DNA of 64,000 nucleotides from Prosthecobacter sp. (GCA_017853885.1 JAFMIR010000003.1:1-64000); one strand, 5' to 3'. Counted from the stretch's first letter, positions 17,156-26,556 are shown. The notes: a model not told the origin generated them from the sequence alone. Numbers and translations are program-made.

Positions 17156-18535
17156 ATGTTCACTTTCACCGACAAGGCTTCTGTCACCACCTGCGATGGC
17201 ATCACACGCCGAGATTTTCTCTCTGCGGGCACCTTGAGTGCCATCGGACTCACGCTGCCCGGTTTTGCCAAATTGAAGGCAGAGGGCCGCGTGGATGCGA
17301 AAAAAAGTAACAAGTCCTGCATCATGATCTTCAACCTTGGTGCGCCGAGCCAGCAGGATCTTTGGGACATGAAGCCGGATGCGCCGAGCGAGATCCGTGG
17401 CCCCTTCAAGCCCATCCGCACAAAGAGCGACGCTTTCGAGATTTCCGAAATACTTCCGATGCACGCGAAGATCGCGGACAAATTTAGCCTCGTGCGTTCC
17501 TGCTACCACACTGCCGCCGCCGTGCATGACACAGGTCACCAGATGATGCAGACCGGCCGTCTTTTCACTGGCGGAGTCATTACGCCCCACGTCGGCAGCG
17601 CGCTGGAGTTTCTGCAAGGCCGCCGCAGTGATCTTCCGGCACACATCATCCTACCAGAGACGATGGGTCCCACTGGCGGCAATATGCCGCATGGACAAGA
17701 CGCAGGGTTCCTCGGTAAAGCGTACGATCCTTTTATCCTGAACTCAAATCCGTCAGAGAAAGAGTTCAAGGTGCCTGATCTTCTGCCGCCAAAGGAAATC
17801 AGCGAGGTGCGCCTCGAACGTCGCAAGCAACTCCGCGAGCTAGTGGATAGCAGCGTGAGGAACTTCGAATATAGCGAGCAGGCGAAGCTCATGGACAACA
17901 ATTTCGAGTCCGCCTACCGCATCATGACCAGCGCGCAGGCCCGCGAGGCTTTTGACCTGACAAAGGAGCCGCAAAAAGTTCGCGAGCGCTACGGCATGAA
18001 TCGTTTTGGCCAGAGCTGCCTGCTCGCACGTCGTCTCGTCGAACGAGGTGTGCGCTTTGTGACGGTGAACACGTTCATCACCGTGTTTGGCGAGATCACG
18101 TGGGACATCCACGGTTCCAAGCCCTTCACCAGCATTGAAGGCATGCGCGACATCGTTGCGCCAATGTATGACCAAGGCTACAGCGCGCTCATCGAGGACC
18201 TGTTTCAGCGGGGAATGCTTGATGACACGATGGTCACCTGCCTCGCTGAATTCGGACGCACGCCGAAGATCAACCCCGCCGGTGGTCGCGACCACTGGCC
18301 GAACTGCTGGACCGTGAACTTCGCCGGAGGCGGCGTGAAAGGCGGCCAAGTTATTGGCAAGTCCGACGACATTGGTGGCTACCCCACCGAGCGCCCTGTT
18401 GCGCCGAAAGAAATCGTCGCCACGATCTATCAGGCCATGGGAATCGATCTCACCACCGAGCTCCCCGGCCCACAGGGAAGGCCGTTCCCTGTCGTCGATT
18501 TCGGCACGCAGGCGATCAAGGAACTGTTTGCGTAG
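17156..18535 (+). CDS. DUF1501 family protein (sulfatase-like fold), Tat-exported
   Basis: A 459-residue protein with an internal twin-arginine motif ITRRDFLSAGTLSAIG, so probably exported by Tat. MIFNLGAPSQQDLWDMKP near residue 60 and CLAEFGRTPKINPAGGRDHWPN are hallmarks of DUF1501, related to the alkaline phosphatase/sulfatase superfamily. In Planctomycetota and Verrucomicrobiota such genes are commonly paired with DUF1549/DUF1553 or DUF1587/1592 cytochrome proteins, but here no such partner is adjacent; a DUF1587/1592 gene lies 44 kb away. Biochemical role unknown. Confidence 0.9.
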   Translation: MFTFTDKASVTTCDGITRRDFLSAGTLSAIGLTLPGFAKLKAEGRVDAKKSNKSCIMIFNLGAPSQQDLWDMKPDAPSEIRGPFKPIRTKSDAFEISEILPMHAKIADKFSLVRSCYHTAAAVHDTGHQMMQTGRLFTGGVITPHVGSALEFLQGRRSDLPAHIILPETMGPTGGNMPHGQDAGFLGKAYDPFILNSNPSEKEFKVPDLLPPKEISEVRLERRKQLRELVDSSVRNFEYSEQAKLMDNNFESAYRIMTSAQAREAFDLTKEPQKVRERYGMNRFGQSCLLARRLVERGVRFVTVNTFITVFGEITWDIHGSKPFTSIEGMRDIVAPMYDQGYSALIEDLFQRGMLDDTMVTCLAEFGRTPKINPAGGRDHWPNCWTVNFAGGGVKGGQVIGKSDDIGGYPTERPVAPKEIVATIYQAMGIDLTTELPGPQGRPFPVVDFGTQAIKELFA

Positions 18536-18695
18536 TTTTCCGCCTACATTTGAGTCTCGGATGGGCAGCTTAACCCAGATGGCAGCGTAACCGCGGTTGC
18601 TGCTTTCTGGGATCATGGTCGGCGTGAGCCCTCTTCACATCTCATCTTTTCCCTCCAAGCTATCGATCCTCATTGAGCCGTGCCTTTTCCATACG

Positions 18696-20915
18696 ATGAC
18701 TGAGCAAGAAGAAGCACCCGCTGATAGGGCCTTGAATCAACGAAACGACGCATTGCAGCGCCACACGAGGCAGGTCTCCGAACGCGAGCAGCAGCTGCTT
18801 GATGCCCGGAACCAACTCGATGGTGAGATCGGGCGCCTCAACCGCATGCACGCTTTCAGCATAAGAGCGCTTCTGGCGGGTTCAGATGAGGCCTTTGCCA
18901 GCATGGTGGTTAATGCACTGCAGGATGTATTTGAATTCGAAGCAGGCTTATTTTGGCTCTTCGATGAGCAGGGGTGCCTGCTGCCTGAACCTGCTGCCTC
19001 TTCGGGTTTCCAATCTTCTCATGTGCCATTTCCGCCGCTTCGCAATTGGCTCGAATCGCGCCTCTCTGTCCAAAAGGGTATGGGTTATTTTTTTGCTGTT
19101 GCGGGCGCTGAGCTGCAGCACTCAGGTTTCCATTTCTCACACATGCTTGCAGGTTGTTGCAGGCAACCTGATGGCAGGCCGCTCGCGCTCTTGCTAGCCG
19201 GCATCATGACGGCTCATGAGGCGTTGCATGAAAATGTGGCCCAATCATTCGAGGTCTTCATGGCGCAGGTGGCTGCCTTGCATGCGAACCGTGCCAATCT
19301 AGCGGTCATCCAAAGGCAGAACATGGGTCTGCATGAATCTGAGGAGCGGCTCTGGCTGGCCGTCAAAGCCAGCGAGATCGGCTTGTGGGATTGGAATGTG
19401 GACACCCACACCGTGGTGCTCTCAACGGAGTGGAAGGCCATGTTGGGCTGCCGCGATGACGAGATCGTGAACCATCCGGATGCTTGGCATTCCCGAATCC
19501 ACCCAGATGATCTCGAGCGCAGCCTTCGACTCTTCAACGAACACATGGCTGGTTCGTCGGACATTTACGAAAATCCGCACCGTCTCCGTCACAAAGACGG
19601 CTATTATATTTGGGTCATGGCACGTGGACGGGTGCTTCGGGACGAAAAGGGTCGCGCAAGGCGTTTTGTCGGCACGCATCTGAACATCTCGGCGCAAAAA
19701 GCCTTGGAAGAACACCTGCGCGAAGGGGAGGAAATCCAACGTCAAGCACGCCAGCAAGCCGAATCGGCAAGCCGCACCAAAAGCATCTTCGTGGCCAGCA
19801 TGAGCCATGAGATCCGCGCCCCAATGAACGGGGTCATCGGCATGCTTCAGCTCTTGCGTGACACCCCGCTCAGCCCCGCCCAGTCTTCCCTCGTCACTAT
19901 TGCCGAGCAATCCGCCACCGCACTCCTGGACATCATAGGAGATGTTCTTGACCTTTCGAAGGTGGAGGCCGGTAGAATCGAGCTCAAACGCGAGCCCTTC
20001 GACCTCCAGGCACTTGTGACACATGTGATTGAGCTGATGCGCCATCGCGCCAAGGCCAAGCACATCCAACTCGAATGCCAAATGCCTCAGCAACATGATT
20101 ACAGGGTTCTTGGTGATGAAGGCCGTCTGCGTCAGGTATTGATTAATCTCATCGGCAATGCAATCAACTTCACTGAACATGGCAGTGTGCAGCTTTGTGT
20201 GGAAATTGGCAGCGGGGCCATGAATGGCCATTCATTTTCTTTTCGCATCACGGATACTGGCATTGGCATTCCGCCTGAATCATTGAAGCATTTGTTTGAG
20301 CCGTTTTATCAAGACGACTCTCAGATGGACGTTCGCAGGCATGCAGGTACCGGCCTCGGGCTCGCCATTTCACAATCACTCGTCCGCTTGATGGGTGGCG
20401 ACATCCTCGTGAGCAGCGTGAAAGGCGTTGGCTCCACGTTCCGCTTCACGCTTTCACTCCCCAGAGGCGCTCCAAGCTTGCCAGCCGCCCCCGTGCAAAT
20501 AAGCACCTCCAACCCTGCTCCCGATCGGCTGGAGGGTCGGATTCTTGTTGTCGATGACAGTGAAACAAGCCGGATGCTGGTAAAATGGATGATGGAGCCT
20601 GTCGGATTAACAGTGGATTTTGCCTGCGACGGCAAGGAGGCTTTCGCAAAAGCGAAGAAGAGCTTCTATGATATCATCCTCATGGACTGTCAGATGCCTG
20701 TAATGGATGGTTATGAGGCCACAAGGCTGATTCGCAAGCTGCCTGACAGCCAAGCCCGCGTCCCCATCATTGCTCTCACAGCCAACGTCGATACCCGTTG
20801 CATCCAGGAGTGTAGCGCGTCTGGCATGAATGACCATTTGAGCAAGCCGGTGCAAAAAGATCAGTTGCTGCGCAAGATCGCCAGATGGCTCACCTCGCCC
20901 GCGGCCTCAGAATAA
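18696..20915 (+). CDS. Hybrid sensor histidine kinase (GAF-PAS-HisKA-HATPase-REC)
   Basis: A 739-residue cytoplasmic-looking kinase with no obvious transmembrane helix. Order: N-terminal coiled coil (about 10-50), GAF-like region (about 55-205), PAS domain with PAC (about 215-340), HisKA with phospho-acceptor His371 in SHEIRAPMN, HATPase_c with N box (LINLIGNAINF), G1 (DTGIGIP) and G2 (GTGLGLAI), then a REC domain with acceptor Asp664 in LMDCQMPVMDGYEA. No HPt domain or separate response regulator is adjacent, so the output is unknown. The ATG at 18696 is preferred over the frame start at 18597. Confidence 0.9.
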   Translation: MTEQEEAPADRALNQRNDALQRHTRQVSEREQQLLDARNQLDGEIGRLNRMHAFSIRALLAGSDEAFASMVVNALQDVFEFEAGLFWLFDEQGCLLPEPAASSGFQSSHVPFPPLRNWLESRLSVQKGMGYFFAVAGAELQHSGFHFSHMLAGCCRQPDGRPLALLLAGIMTAHEALHENVAQSFEVFMAQVAALHANRANLAVIQRQNMGLHESEERLWLAVKASEIGLWDWNVDTHTVVLSTEWKAMLGCRDDEIVNHPDAWHSRIHPDDLERSLRLFNEHMAGSSDIYENPHRLRHKDGYYIWVMARGRVLRDEKGRARRFVGTHLNISAQKALEEHLREGEEIQRQARQQAESASRTKSIFVASMSHEIRAPMNGVIGMLQLLRDTPLSPAQSSLVTIAEQSATALLDIIGDVLDLSKVEAGRIELKREPFDLQALVTHVIELMRHRAKAKHIQLECQMPQQHDYRVLGDEGRLRQVLINLIGNAINFTEHGSVQLCVEIGSGAMNGHSFSFRITDTGIGIPPESLKHLFEPFYQDDSQMDVRRHAGTGLGLAISQSLVRLMGGDILVSSVKGVGSTFRFTLSLPRGAPSLPAAPVQISTSNPAPDRLEGRILVVDDSETSRMLVKWMMEPVGLTVDFACDGKEAFAKAKKSFYDIILMDCQMPVMDGYEATRLIRKLPDSQARVPIIALTANVDTRCIQECSASGMNDHLSKPVQKDQLLRKIARWLTSPAASE

Positions 20916-20917
20916 GA

Positions 20918-21886
20918 TCACACCTTGAGCCCGTAAAAGCTGATGGAGTTGCTGCTCCAGAGCCTCCGCTGTTCGCTGGCAGGGCGCGAGGAGATGATTT
21001 GCTTCAAGGCTTCCACCCAATCGCGGGCAGGGCTGCCGAGGAGGCAGACAGGCCAGTCGCCGCCGAAAAAAACGCGGTTGGGACCGAAAGCGTCGAAGCA
21101 GTGATTCACGATTGGCGCGAGATCTTCTGCATGCCATTGGCCTGGCTGGACAAAGGCGACGATGCCGCTGATCTTGCACATCACATCTGCACGTGAGGCT
21201 GCGATGGCATCGATGCCGCGCTTCCATTCGTCAGAGGTGCAGTTTCGCTTCAATCCGGGACTGAGCTTTGGATTGAAGGCCTTGGGATCGCCGTTGCCAC
21301 AGTGGTCGAGCACGAAGCGCGTGTCCGGACATGCGCGGATGAGTTTCGCGCCGTCCTTCAGTTCGGTGGGGCGCATGGTGAGTTCGAAATTGAGGCCATT
21401 TTGACCGAGCATGCGCACGCCCCGGATGAAGTCGGCGCCCAAGCAGTAGCCAGTGGGGGTGGATGGCCCGTGAAGCACTTGACGCAGGCCTTTGACGATG
21501 CCTTTTCCTGCGTAACGCTTTACATGGCTCTTGAAATCGGACGCGGAAGGCCGTCCACCGATGGTGGCTGCGACGGTGGGGGTGTTGCCGACACGGCATT
21601 GAGCCACGATGTCATCAGCTTCCTGGATGTGATCGCTCGGGGCCACATCGACCTCCATATAGATGGCCTTCACATTTAGCCCGGCGAAGGCCTGTTGGTA
21701 GTCGGCGACTAGAAAATCCTTTCGCAGAACTTCGGGGGCATTACCAAGCCAAGGCAGCTTCAGCTTCCGCCGATCCCAGAGGTGCTGGTGGGTGTCAATG
21801 ATGAGCGAATCGGGAGCGCTAAGTGTCGCGCAGGAGTTGGCGAGGCTGCTGGTAGAGGCGGCTAGGAGGAATCGGCGGCGGTTCAT
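20918..21886 (-). CDS. Exported amidohydrolase (Amidohydro_2, fucono-lactonase-like)
   Basis: A 322-residue metal-dependent TIM-barrel hydrolase. The N-terminus MNRRRFLLAASTSSLANSCA combines a twin-arginine-like motif with a possible lipidated Cys. The metal motif DTHQHLWD opens the barrel; RFVLDHCGNGDP and FFGGDWPVC carry further His and Asp ligands. The nearest characterised relatives act on sugar lactones or 2-pyrone-4,6-dicarboxylate. It converges with the histidine kinase gene with 2 bp between them. Confidence 0.83.
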   Translation of the reverse strand: MNRRRFLLAASTSSLANSCATLSAPDSLIIDTHQHLWDRRKLKLPWLGNAPEVLRKDFLVADYQQAFAGLNVKAIYMEVDVAPSDHIQEADDIVAQCRVGNTPTVAATIGGRPSASDFKSHVKRYAGKGIVKGLRQVLHGPSTPTGYCLGADFIRGVRMLGQNGLNFELTMRPTELKDGAKLIRACPDTRFVLDHCGNGDPKAFNPKLSPGLKRNCTSDEWKRGIDAIAASRADVMCKISGIVAFVQPGQWHAEDLAPIVNHCFDAFGPNRVFFGGDWPVCLLGSPARDWVEALKQIISSRPASEQRRLWSSNSISFYGLKV

Positions 21887-21969
21887 GTGGGTATGGATTA
21901 AACGGATAGGGAAGGATGGATTCGTCGGCGATTGCCGATGAGAGGTTTTGAGCTACATTTTGGCGCTCG

Positions 21970-22749
21970 ATGAACTTCCTCAACACCCTGCCGCTTGCCG
22001 AGATCAACTTTATGGACTTTTCCTGGATTAGCAGCCCAGAGGCTTGGGTCGCGATGGCGACCCTCACGGTGATGGAGATTGTGCTAGGCATCGACAACAT
22101 CGTTTTTATCTCCATCCTAGTGGACAAGCTGCCACCCTCGGAGCGGCCACGGGCGCGTTTTTTGGGGTTGGGTTTTGCCATGCTGACCCGTATTCTGCTG
22201 CTCGCCTCGATCTCTTGGGTGATTCAGTTAAAGACGACGATCTTTGCCGCCTTTGGCCATGACTTTTCGGGCAAAGACCTCGTTCTCGTTTGTGGGGGTC
22301 TATTCCTTTTATACAAAGCCACCGTGGAAATTCATCACAAAGTGGAGGGCTACGAGGAAGAGGGCGAGCATGCGAAGCCGACCGCAAAAGCAGCGCTGGG
22401 GACTATTCTCGTGCAGATTGCCATCCTCGACATTGTTTTCTCGCTCGATTCCGTGATCACCGCAGTAGGCATGGTGGATCACATTACGGTGATGGTTAGC
22501 GCGGTGCTCATCTCTGTCTGCTTCATGATGTTTTTTGCCGGTGCCGTCAGTGATTTCATCAGCCAGCACCCAACAGTGAAGATGCTCGCGTTGTCGTTCC
22601 TACTGCTCATTGGCACCACGCTGGTGGCAGAGGGCTTCCATGTTCATTTCTCGAAGAACTATGTCTATTTCGCGATGGGGTTCTCGATTTTCGTCGAAAT
22701 GCTGAACATTCGGATGAAGAAGAAAACATCCGCTATAAAGGCCGGCTGA
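21970..22749 (+). CDS. TerC family integral membrane protein
   Basis: A 259-residue protein with about seven membrane helices. The family signature EIVLGIDNIVFISILVDKLP near residue 40 and a second internal copy LDIVFSLDSVITAVG identify TerC/Alx-type proteins. Relatives export manganese or influence metal loading of exoenzymes; tellurite resistance is known only for some. No tellurium-resistance partners are nearby. A second, different TerC gene lies at 47884. I see no yybP-ykoY riboswitch in the 83-bp upstream gap. Confidence 0.88.
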   Translation: MNFLNTLPLAEINFMDFSWISSPEAWVAMATLTVMEIVLGIDNIVFISILVDKLPPSERPRARFLGLGFAMLTRILLLASISWVIQLKTTIFAAFGHDFSGKDLVLVCGGLFLLYKATVEIHHKVEGYEEEGEHAKPTAKAALGTILVQIAILDIVFSLDSVITAVGMVDHITVMVSAVLISVCFMMFFAGAVSDFISQHPTVKMLALSFLLLIGTTLVAEGFHVHFSKNYVYFAMGFSIFVEMLNIRMKKKTSAIKAG

Positions 22750-22754
22750 GACGT

Positions 22755-22798
22755 TGTGCCAGAAACGGCACTCCGGTGTGCCTAAGACGGCACTTTTT
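22755..22798 (+). promoter_or_regulatory. Tandem dyad repeats: candidate enhancer sites and/or terC terminator
   Basis: Two 18-bp near-identical units (15 of 18 matching) lie 22 bp apart at 22755-22772 and 22777-22794. Each has the dyad GTGCC-N6-GGCAC, and the second is followed by TTTTT, so it could also end terC transcription. Their position roughly 125-165 bp upstream of the predicted sigma-54 start is typical for activator (bEBP) binding sites. Confidence 0.55.
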
Positions 22799-22893
22799 GA
22801 CACATCGAATGGCATCTTGGACGAAGGTATATCAACGGTCTGAAAACGCTCGGATGCCGTAAAATCAAGGCTGCCAGCGTCGCTGGATGGTTC

Positions 22894-22909
22894 TGGCACG
22901 GATGGTGCA
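22894..22909 (+). promoter_or_regulatory. Sigma-54 (-24/-12) promoter for the hsp20 pair
   Basis: TGGCACGGATGGTGCA matches the RpoN consensus TGGCACG-N4-TTGCA at all but one position, with the invariant GG and GC exactly 12 bp apart. Transcription would start near 22920, about 50 bp before the first hsp20 start codon. A perfect CCAGCG-T-CGCTGG dyad sits immediately upstream at 22874-22886. Confidence 0.72.
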
Positions 22910-22969
22910 GGGATAGAGTGTTGAAATGGAAAAACCCATACCCAACACTCAATAACCCCCATTCAAACC

Positions 22970-23407
22970 ATGAAACTCATCCGCCCAACCCCCTCCGTCT
23001 TCGCACGTGTCACCGACTTTGACGACTGGCTTCGTCACCCCCTCGCTAGCATGCCCTCACTGGGCCAATTCTTCAGCCAACTTGGCGAGGTTTTTCCCGG
23101 CGGGACCTCCGACAAGATGTCCGTCGATGTTCATGAGGACAAAGACGCCTATTATGCCCATTTTGAATTGCCCGGAGTGAAGAAGGAGAATGTAAAAATC
23201 GAGCTGAACGACTGCCTGATCACCGTCACCGCCGAAAAGCGTGAAAAGAACGGCGACAGCGAAAGCCGTTGCGCCCTGAGCCGCTCCGTTTCCGTGCCGG
23301 ATGGCGTGAATGTCGATGCCATTGTTGCTAAACTCGAAGATGGGATCCTGAATCTCACGCTGCCCAAGGCCGAGCACAAGAAACCCCGTGCCATCGAACT
23401 GAACTGA
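22970..23407 (+). CDS. Small heat-shock protein (Hsp20/alpha-crystallin), first copy
   Basis: A 145-residue ATP-independent chaperone that holds unfolding proteins in oligomers. The alpha-crystallin domain runs from about residue 45 (MSVDVHEDKDAYYAHFELPGVKKENVKIEL) to the C-terminal GILNLTLPKAE motif, followed by a short tail. It lies 28 bp before a second hsp20, so both should be one transcript from the sigma-54-type promoter upstream. Confidence 0.93.
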   Translation: MKLIRPTPSVFARVTDFDDWLRHPLASMPSLGQFFSQLGEVFPGGTSDKMSVDVHEDKDAYYAHFELPGVKKENVKIELNDCLITVTAEKREKNGDSESRCALSRSVSVPDGVNVDAIVAKLEDGILNLTLPKAEHKKPRAIELN

Positions 23408-23435
23408 ACCTCTCACTTCTAACCTCTCCACCACC

Positions 23436-23819
23436 ATGAATGCCACCTGTACCCCTTCCACCTGCGCTCCAGCCGCTCCTTCCGGCGTGACGGAATCCGT
23501 CCGCAAACCGCTCTACAAGGTCAAGGGCAACATCGATGCCTACGAAGTGCGGGTCGAAATGCCCGGCGTGCCGAAGAGCGGCGTGAAGCTCGATTTGGAG
23601 GACAACATCCTCACCGTCCGTGGTGAACGCGCCTCCAATGTCCGCGAGGGCATGAGGGCGCTTCATCGGGAGCTTTCCCCGCTCAACTACTTGCTTCGCT
23701 TGCGCTTAAACAAGCCAGTGGATGAGGACAAGATGAGTGCGAAGCTCGAAGACGGTGTGCTCAGCCTTATCCTGCCGCTCAAAGAGGTTGCGAAGCCGCG
23801 TCAGATCTTGGTGAGCTGA
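23436..23819 (+). CDS. Small heat-shock protein (Hsp20/alpha-crystallin), second copy
   Basis: A 127-residue paralogue of the gene before it. It has the alpha-crystallin domain (YEVRVEMPGVPKSGVKLDLEDNIL near residue 35, then GVLSLILPLKEVAKPRQI). Its N-terminus is Cys-containing and short (MNATCTPSTCAPAAP), different from the first copy, which suggests hetero-oligomers or different clients. The spacer before it is a pyrimidine-rich CTCACTTCTAACCTCTC stretch that recurs before coxD. A terminator follows. Confidence 0.93.
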   Translation: MNATCTPSTCAPAAPSGVTESVRKPLYKVKGNIDAYEVRVEMPGVPKSGVKLDLEDNILTVRGERASNVREGMRALHRELSPLNYLLRLRLNKPVDEDKMSAKLEDGVLSLILPLKEVAKPRQILVS

Positions 23820-23850
23820 TGCATCATCTCCAGCACAAAAAGCTCGCACC

Positions 23851-23890
23851 GTGCGGCGCCATGGCTTGAAAATCTATGCCGCACTTTTTT
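23851..23890 (+). terminator. Intrinsic terminator after the hsp20 pair
   Basis: GTGCGGC (23851-23857) pairs with GCCGCAC (23878-23884) and is followed by six T residues (23885-23890). The loop is long (20 nt), so it is not ideal, but its position 31 bp after the second hsp20 stop fits. Confidence 0.65.
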
Positions 23891-23934
23891 GCCCGTCATC
23901 TTGACGATTGGGAAGCGGGCCGTTAGGAGGCGGC

Positions 23935-25248
23935 ATGGGCACCTCCAATCGTCACCAAGGCATTTCACTGCCCACTGCCACAGCAGTGGTGGTGGCGAAC
24001 ATGATCGGCACGGGGGTTTTCACCTCGCTAGGCTTTCAAGTGGGTGGCCTGCCATCCGGTTTTGCGATTGTCATGCTGTGGCTGGTCGGTGGCGTGTGCG
24101 CCTTTTGCGGCGCGGTGTGTTATGGCGAGCTGGCCGCGGCGCTGCCGCGCTCCGGCGGAGAGTATCATTTCCTCTCGAAGATCTTCCATCCGGCGGTGGG
24201 CTTCCTTTCGGGATGGCTTTCGGTCACGGTGGGCTTCGCGGCGCCGATTGCGCTCGCGGCGATGGCCTTCGGCAAATACTTCAGCGCCATCTTTCCGCAC
24301 GCGCCGGCCACGACGTGGTCGCTCGTCATGGTGTGGATCGTCACTCTGATCCATGTGGGAGGCCTCCGTGTGGCGGCGAAGTTTCAAAACACGGCCACGT
24401 GGCTGAAGGTGCTGCTCATTCTCATTTTCATCCTGAGCGGTTTTGTGATGGTAGAAGGCCAGCCGGTGGTGTTTTCCCCGATGGCTGGCGATGGCAAGCT
24501 CATCGGCAGCACACCCTTCGCGGTGAGCCTTGTGTATGTGATGTATGCCTATGCCGGCTGGAACGCGGCCACTTACATTGTGGGGGAGATTCGTGATCCG
24601 CAGAAGAATGTGCCGAAAGCCATCGCGTTGGGCACTTTGCTCGTGATGGCCTTGTATATTGCTCTGAACGTCGTTTTCCTCTACGCCGCGCCGATGAGTG
24701 AACTCGATGGCAAACTCGATGTGGGGCATGTGGCGGCGGATCGGATTTTTGGACACACAGGCGGGCAGGTGATGTCGGCGTTGATCTGTCTTGGGCTAGT
24801 GTCGAGCATCTCGGCGATGACTTGGGTGGGGCCACGTGTGATGAAAACGATGGGGCAGGATCTCAAACTCCTCGCCCCACTGGCGGCAAGCGATGATCGC
24901 GGCGTGCCTGTGGCAGCCTTGTTCGTGCAGCTTTCGATCGTCGTGACGCTGCTGCTGACAGCCAGCTTTGAAACGGTCCTCACCTGCGTGCAGTTCAGCA
25001 TTCAGCTAGGCTCATTTGCCACTGTCGTGGGGCTCATCGTACTGCGGATTAAGCAGCCGAACCTCCCACGGCCCTATCACTGCTGGGGCTATCCCATCAC
25101 ACCACTGCTCTTTCTGGGCATCAGTTTGTGGATGATGGTTTTTGTGGCGAAAAAGCATCCGCACGAAACGCTCACCGGCATGGGCCTGATCCTGCTTGGA
25201 TGGATTGTTTACTTCATCTCCCCGCGTAATTCCCCGACCGAATCATGA
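23935..25248 (+). CDS. APC-family amino acid permease
   Basis: A 437-residue transporter with about 12 membrane helices. TM1 contains the unwound-helix motif MIGTGVFTSLGF, and CFCGAVCYGELAAALPRSGGEYHFLS is the classic APC consensus after TM2. The start at 23935 has a strong AGGAGG ribosome-binding site 4 bp upstream, better than a TTG at 23908. The substrate is probably an amino acid, unspecified. The gene ends in an ATGA overlap with a secreted unknown protein. Confidence 0.9.
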   Translation: MGTSNRHQGISLPTATAVVVANMIGTGVFTSLGFQVGGLPSGFAIVMLWLVGGVCAFCGAVCYGELAAALPRSGGEYHFLSKIFHPAVGFLSGWLSVTVGFAAPIALAAMAFGKYFSAIFPHAPATTWSLVMVWIVTLIHVGGLRVAAKFQNTATWLKVLLILIFILSGFVMVEGQPVVFSPMAGDGKLIGSTPFAVSLVYVMYAYAGWNAATYIVGEIRDPQKNVPKAIALGTLLVMALYIALNVVFLYAAPMSELDGKLDVGHVAADRIFGHTGGQVMSALICLGLVSSISAMTWVGPRVMKTMGQDLKLLAPLAASDDRGVPVAALFVQLSIVVTLLLTASFETVLTCVQFSIQLGSFATVVGLIVLRIKQPNLPRPYHCWGYPITPLLFLGISLWMMVFVAKKHPHETLTGMGLILLGWIVYFISPRNSPTES

Positions 25249-26351
25249 ACCGTCTCGTCCTGTTCCTCGCTGCTGCTTCGCTGTCTTTTGCCCAGTCAAC
25301 GCCGACGCCAGATGATCAGGCGCGGTTCCTCGCCGGTCTGCCGCCACGGGAAGGCTCGCCGCTCTTCGAACTGGCGCAGCGGGCGGAGTTTGCCCGGCAT
25401 GCGAAGGGTTTGGACTTGGCTTGGGAGGACATCGAGAGGCGCCAGTTAGGCGCGATTCGCGGCTGGATGCAACAAACGCTGCCGCAACTCGTGGTGGACA
25501 CCGCGCCGCTGCTCTACGTTTTCAGCGGGCCGGACTTTCTTCACGCAAATACCTTCTACCCGAATGCCAGCACCTACGTCCTTTGCGGCATCGAACCTGT
25601 GGGCGAGCCGCCAGATGTGACGAAGCTCGAGGGTGACTCGCTTGACCACTCCCTGCGCAACCTGCGCAACTCGCTCGAGGCCATCATGAGTTTTAGTTTC
25701 TTCATCACCGCCGAGATGAAAAACGACTTCTCCGCGAACGCCACCAAGCTCAGCGGCACCATCCCCGTCATTTACACCTTCCTCGCCCGCAGCGGCTGCC
25801 ACATCGATCATGTGGAGATTATCGGTCTCGACAAGGAGGGCAGGGAAGGCCCACTGGAGGGCTCAAAGCATCCGGGCGTGAAAATCGGTTTCACCGGCAA
25901 AGCGGGCCAAAAACAGACGATGTACTATTTTTCCACCAACTTGGCCAGCTACATGATCAAGATGAATCCTGGCTTCGTGCGCTTTTGCGAGGCGCTTGCG
26001 GCTCCGAATGGCTTCACCAAATCCGCCTCTTATTTGATGCATCTGCAGGAGTTCGACGCGGTCCGTGATCTTCTGCTGGCGAAATGCTCCACAATCCTGC
26101 AAGACGATACGGGGGTGAGATGGAAGGATTTTCCCCGCGATGTCTGGACCCCCAAGGCTTACGGCTGGTATCCTGGCCCCATCGCCCTTTTCAAAGAGAA
26201 GCACCAGAGTGACCTAGCTGCCGTTTACAAGGCTGGCAACGTGCCACCTATCCCCTTTGGAATCGGCTACAATTGGCGGCCCAAGATGAGCACCCTTATC
26301 TTCGCTCAAGCTAGAAGGGAAATCCGCAAGGCGATTCCGGTCTTGGAGTAA
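25245..26351 (+). CDS. Secreted protein of unknown function coupled to the permease
   Basis: A 368-residue exported protein (signal peptide MNRLVLFLAAASLSFAQS). Its ATG overlaps the permease stop (ATGA), implying co-translation. I recognise no enzyme motif; distinctive stretches are LLYVFSGPDFLHANTFYPNA and YVLCGIEPVGEPP, which look conserved-type rather than low-complexity. The length and composition indicate a folded periplasmic domain. A role in handling the permease's substrate is possible but unsupported. Confidence 0.75.
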   Translation: MNRLVLFLAAASLSFAQSTPTPDDQARFLAGLPPREGSPLFELAQRAEFARHAKGLDLAWEDIERRQLGAIRGWMQQTLPQLVVDTAPLLYVFSGPDFLHANTFYPNASTYVLCGIEPVGEPPDVTKLEGDSLDHSLRNLRNSLEAIMSFSFFITAEMKNDFSANATKLSGTIPVIYTFLARSGCHIDHVEIIGLDKEGREGPLEGSKHPGVKIGFTGKAGQKQTMYYFSTNLASYMIKMNPGFVRFCEALAAPNGFTKSASYLMHLQEFDAVRDLLLAKCSTILQDDTGVRWKDFPRDVWTPKAYGWYPGPIALFKEKHQSDLAAVYKAGNVPPIPFGIGYNWRPKMSTLIFAQARREIRKAIPVLE

Positions 26352-26556
26352 GCAAACAGATGGCGGCAAAAAGATCTTGGTCTTCGGGAAGCATGGGAAC
26401 GCTTCACCTAGCATGTGCGATCTAGCACGTGTTAAAAAGCACTTCGTATCAAGCATAGCGGTAGCAGGCCATTTGCGATCGTGATAGAAGGGATTTTTTT
26501 CAAAAATCTTATTTCTCCGGTTGCGCGTGGATGGTGCCAATCCTATTCTGAGGTCC

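Noticed and set aside
21887..21969. Possible manganese (yybP-ykoY) riboswitch before terC
   Set aside because: The 83-bp gap lacks the conserved paired loops of that riboswitch; the second terC leader (47704-47883) also gave no match by eye.
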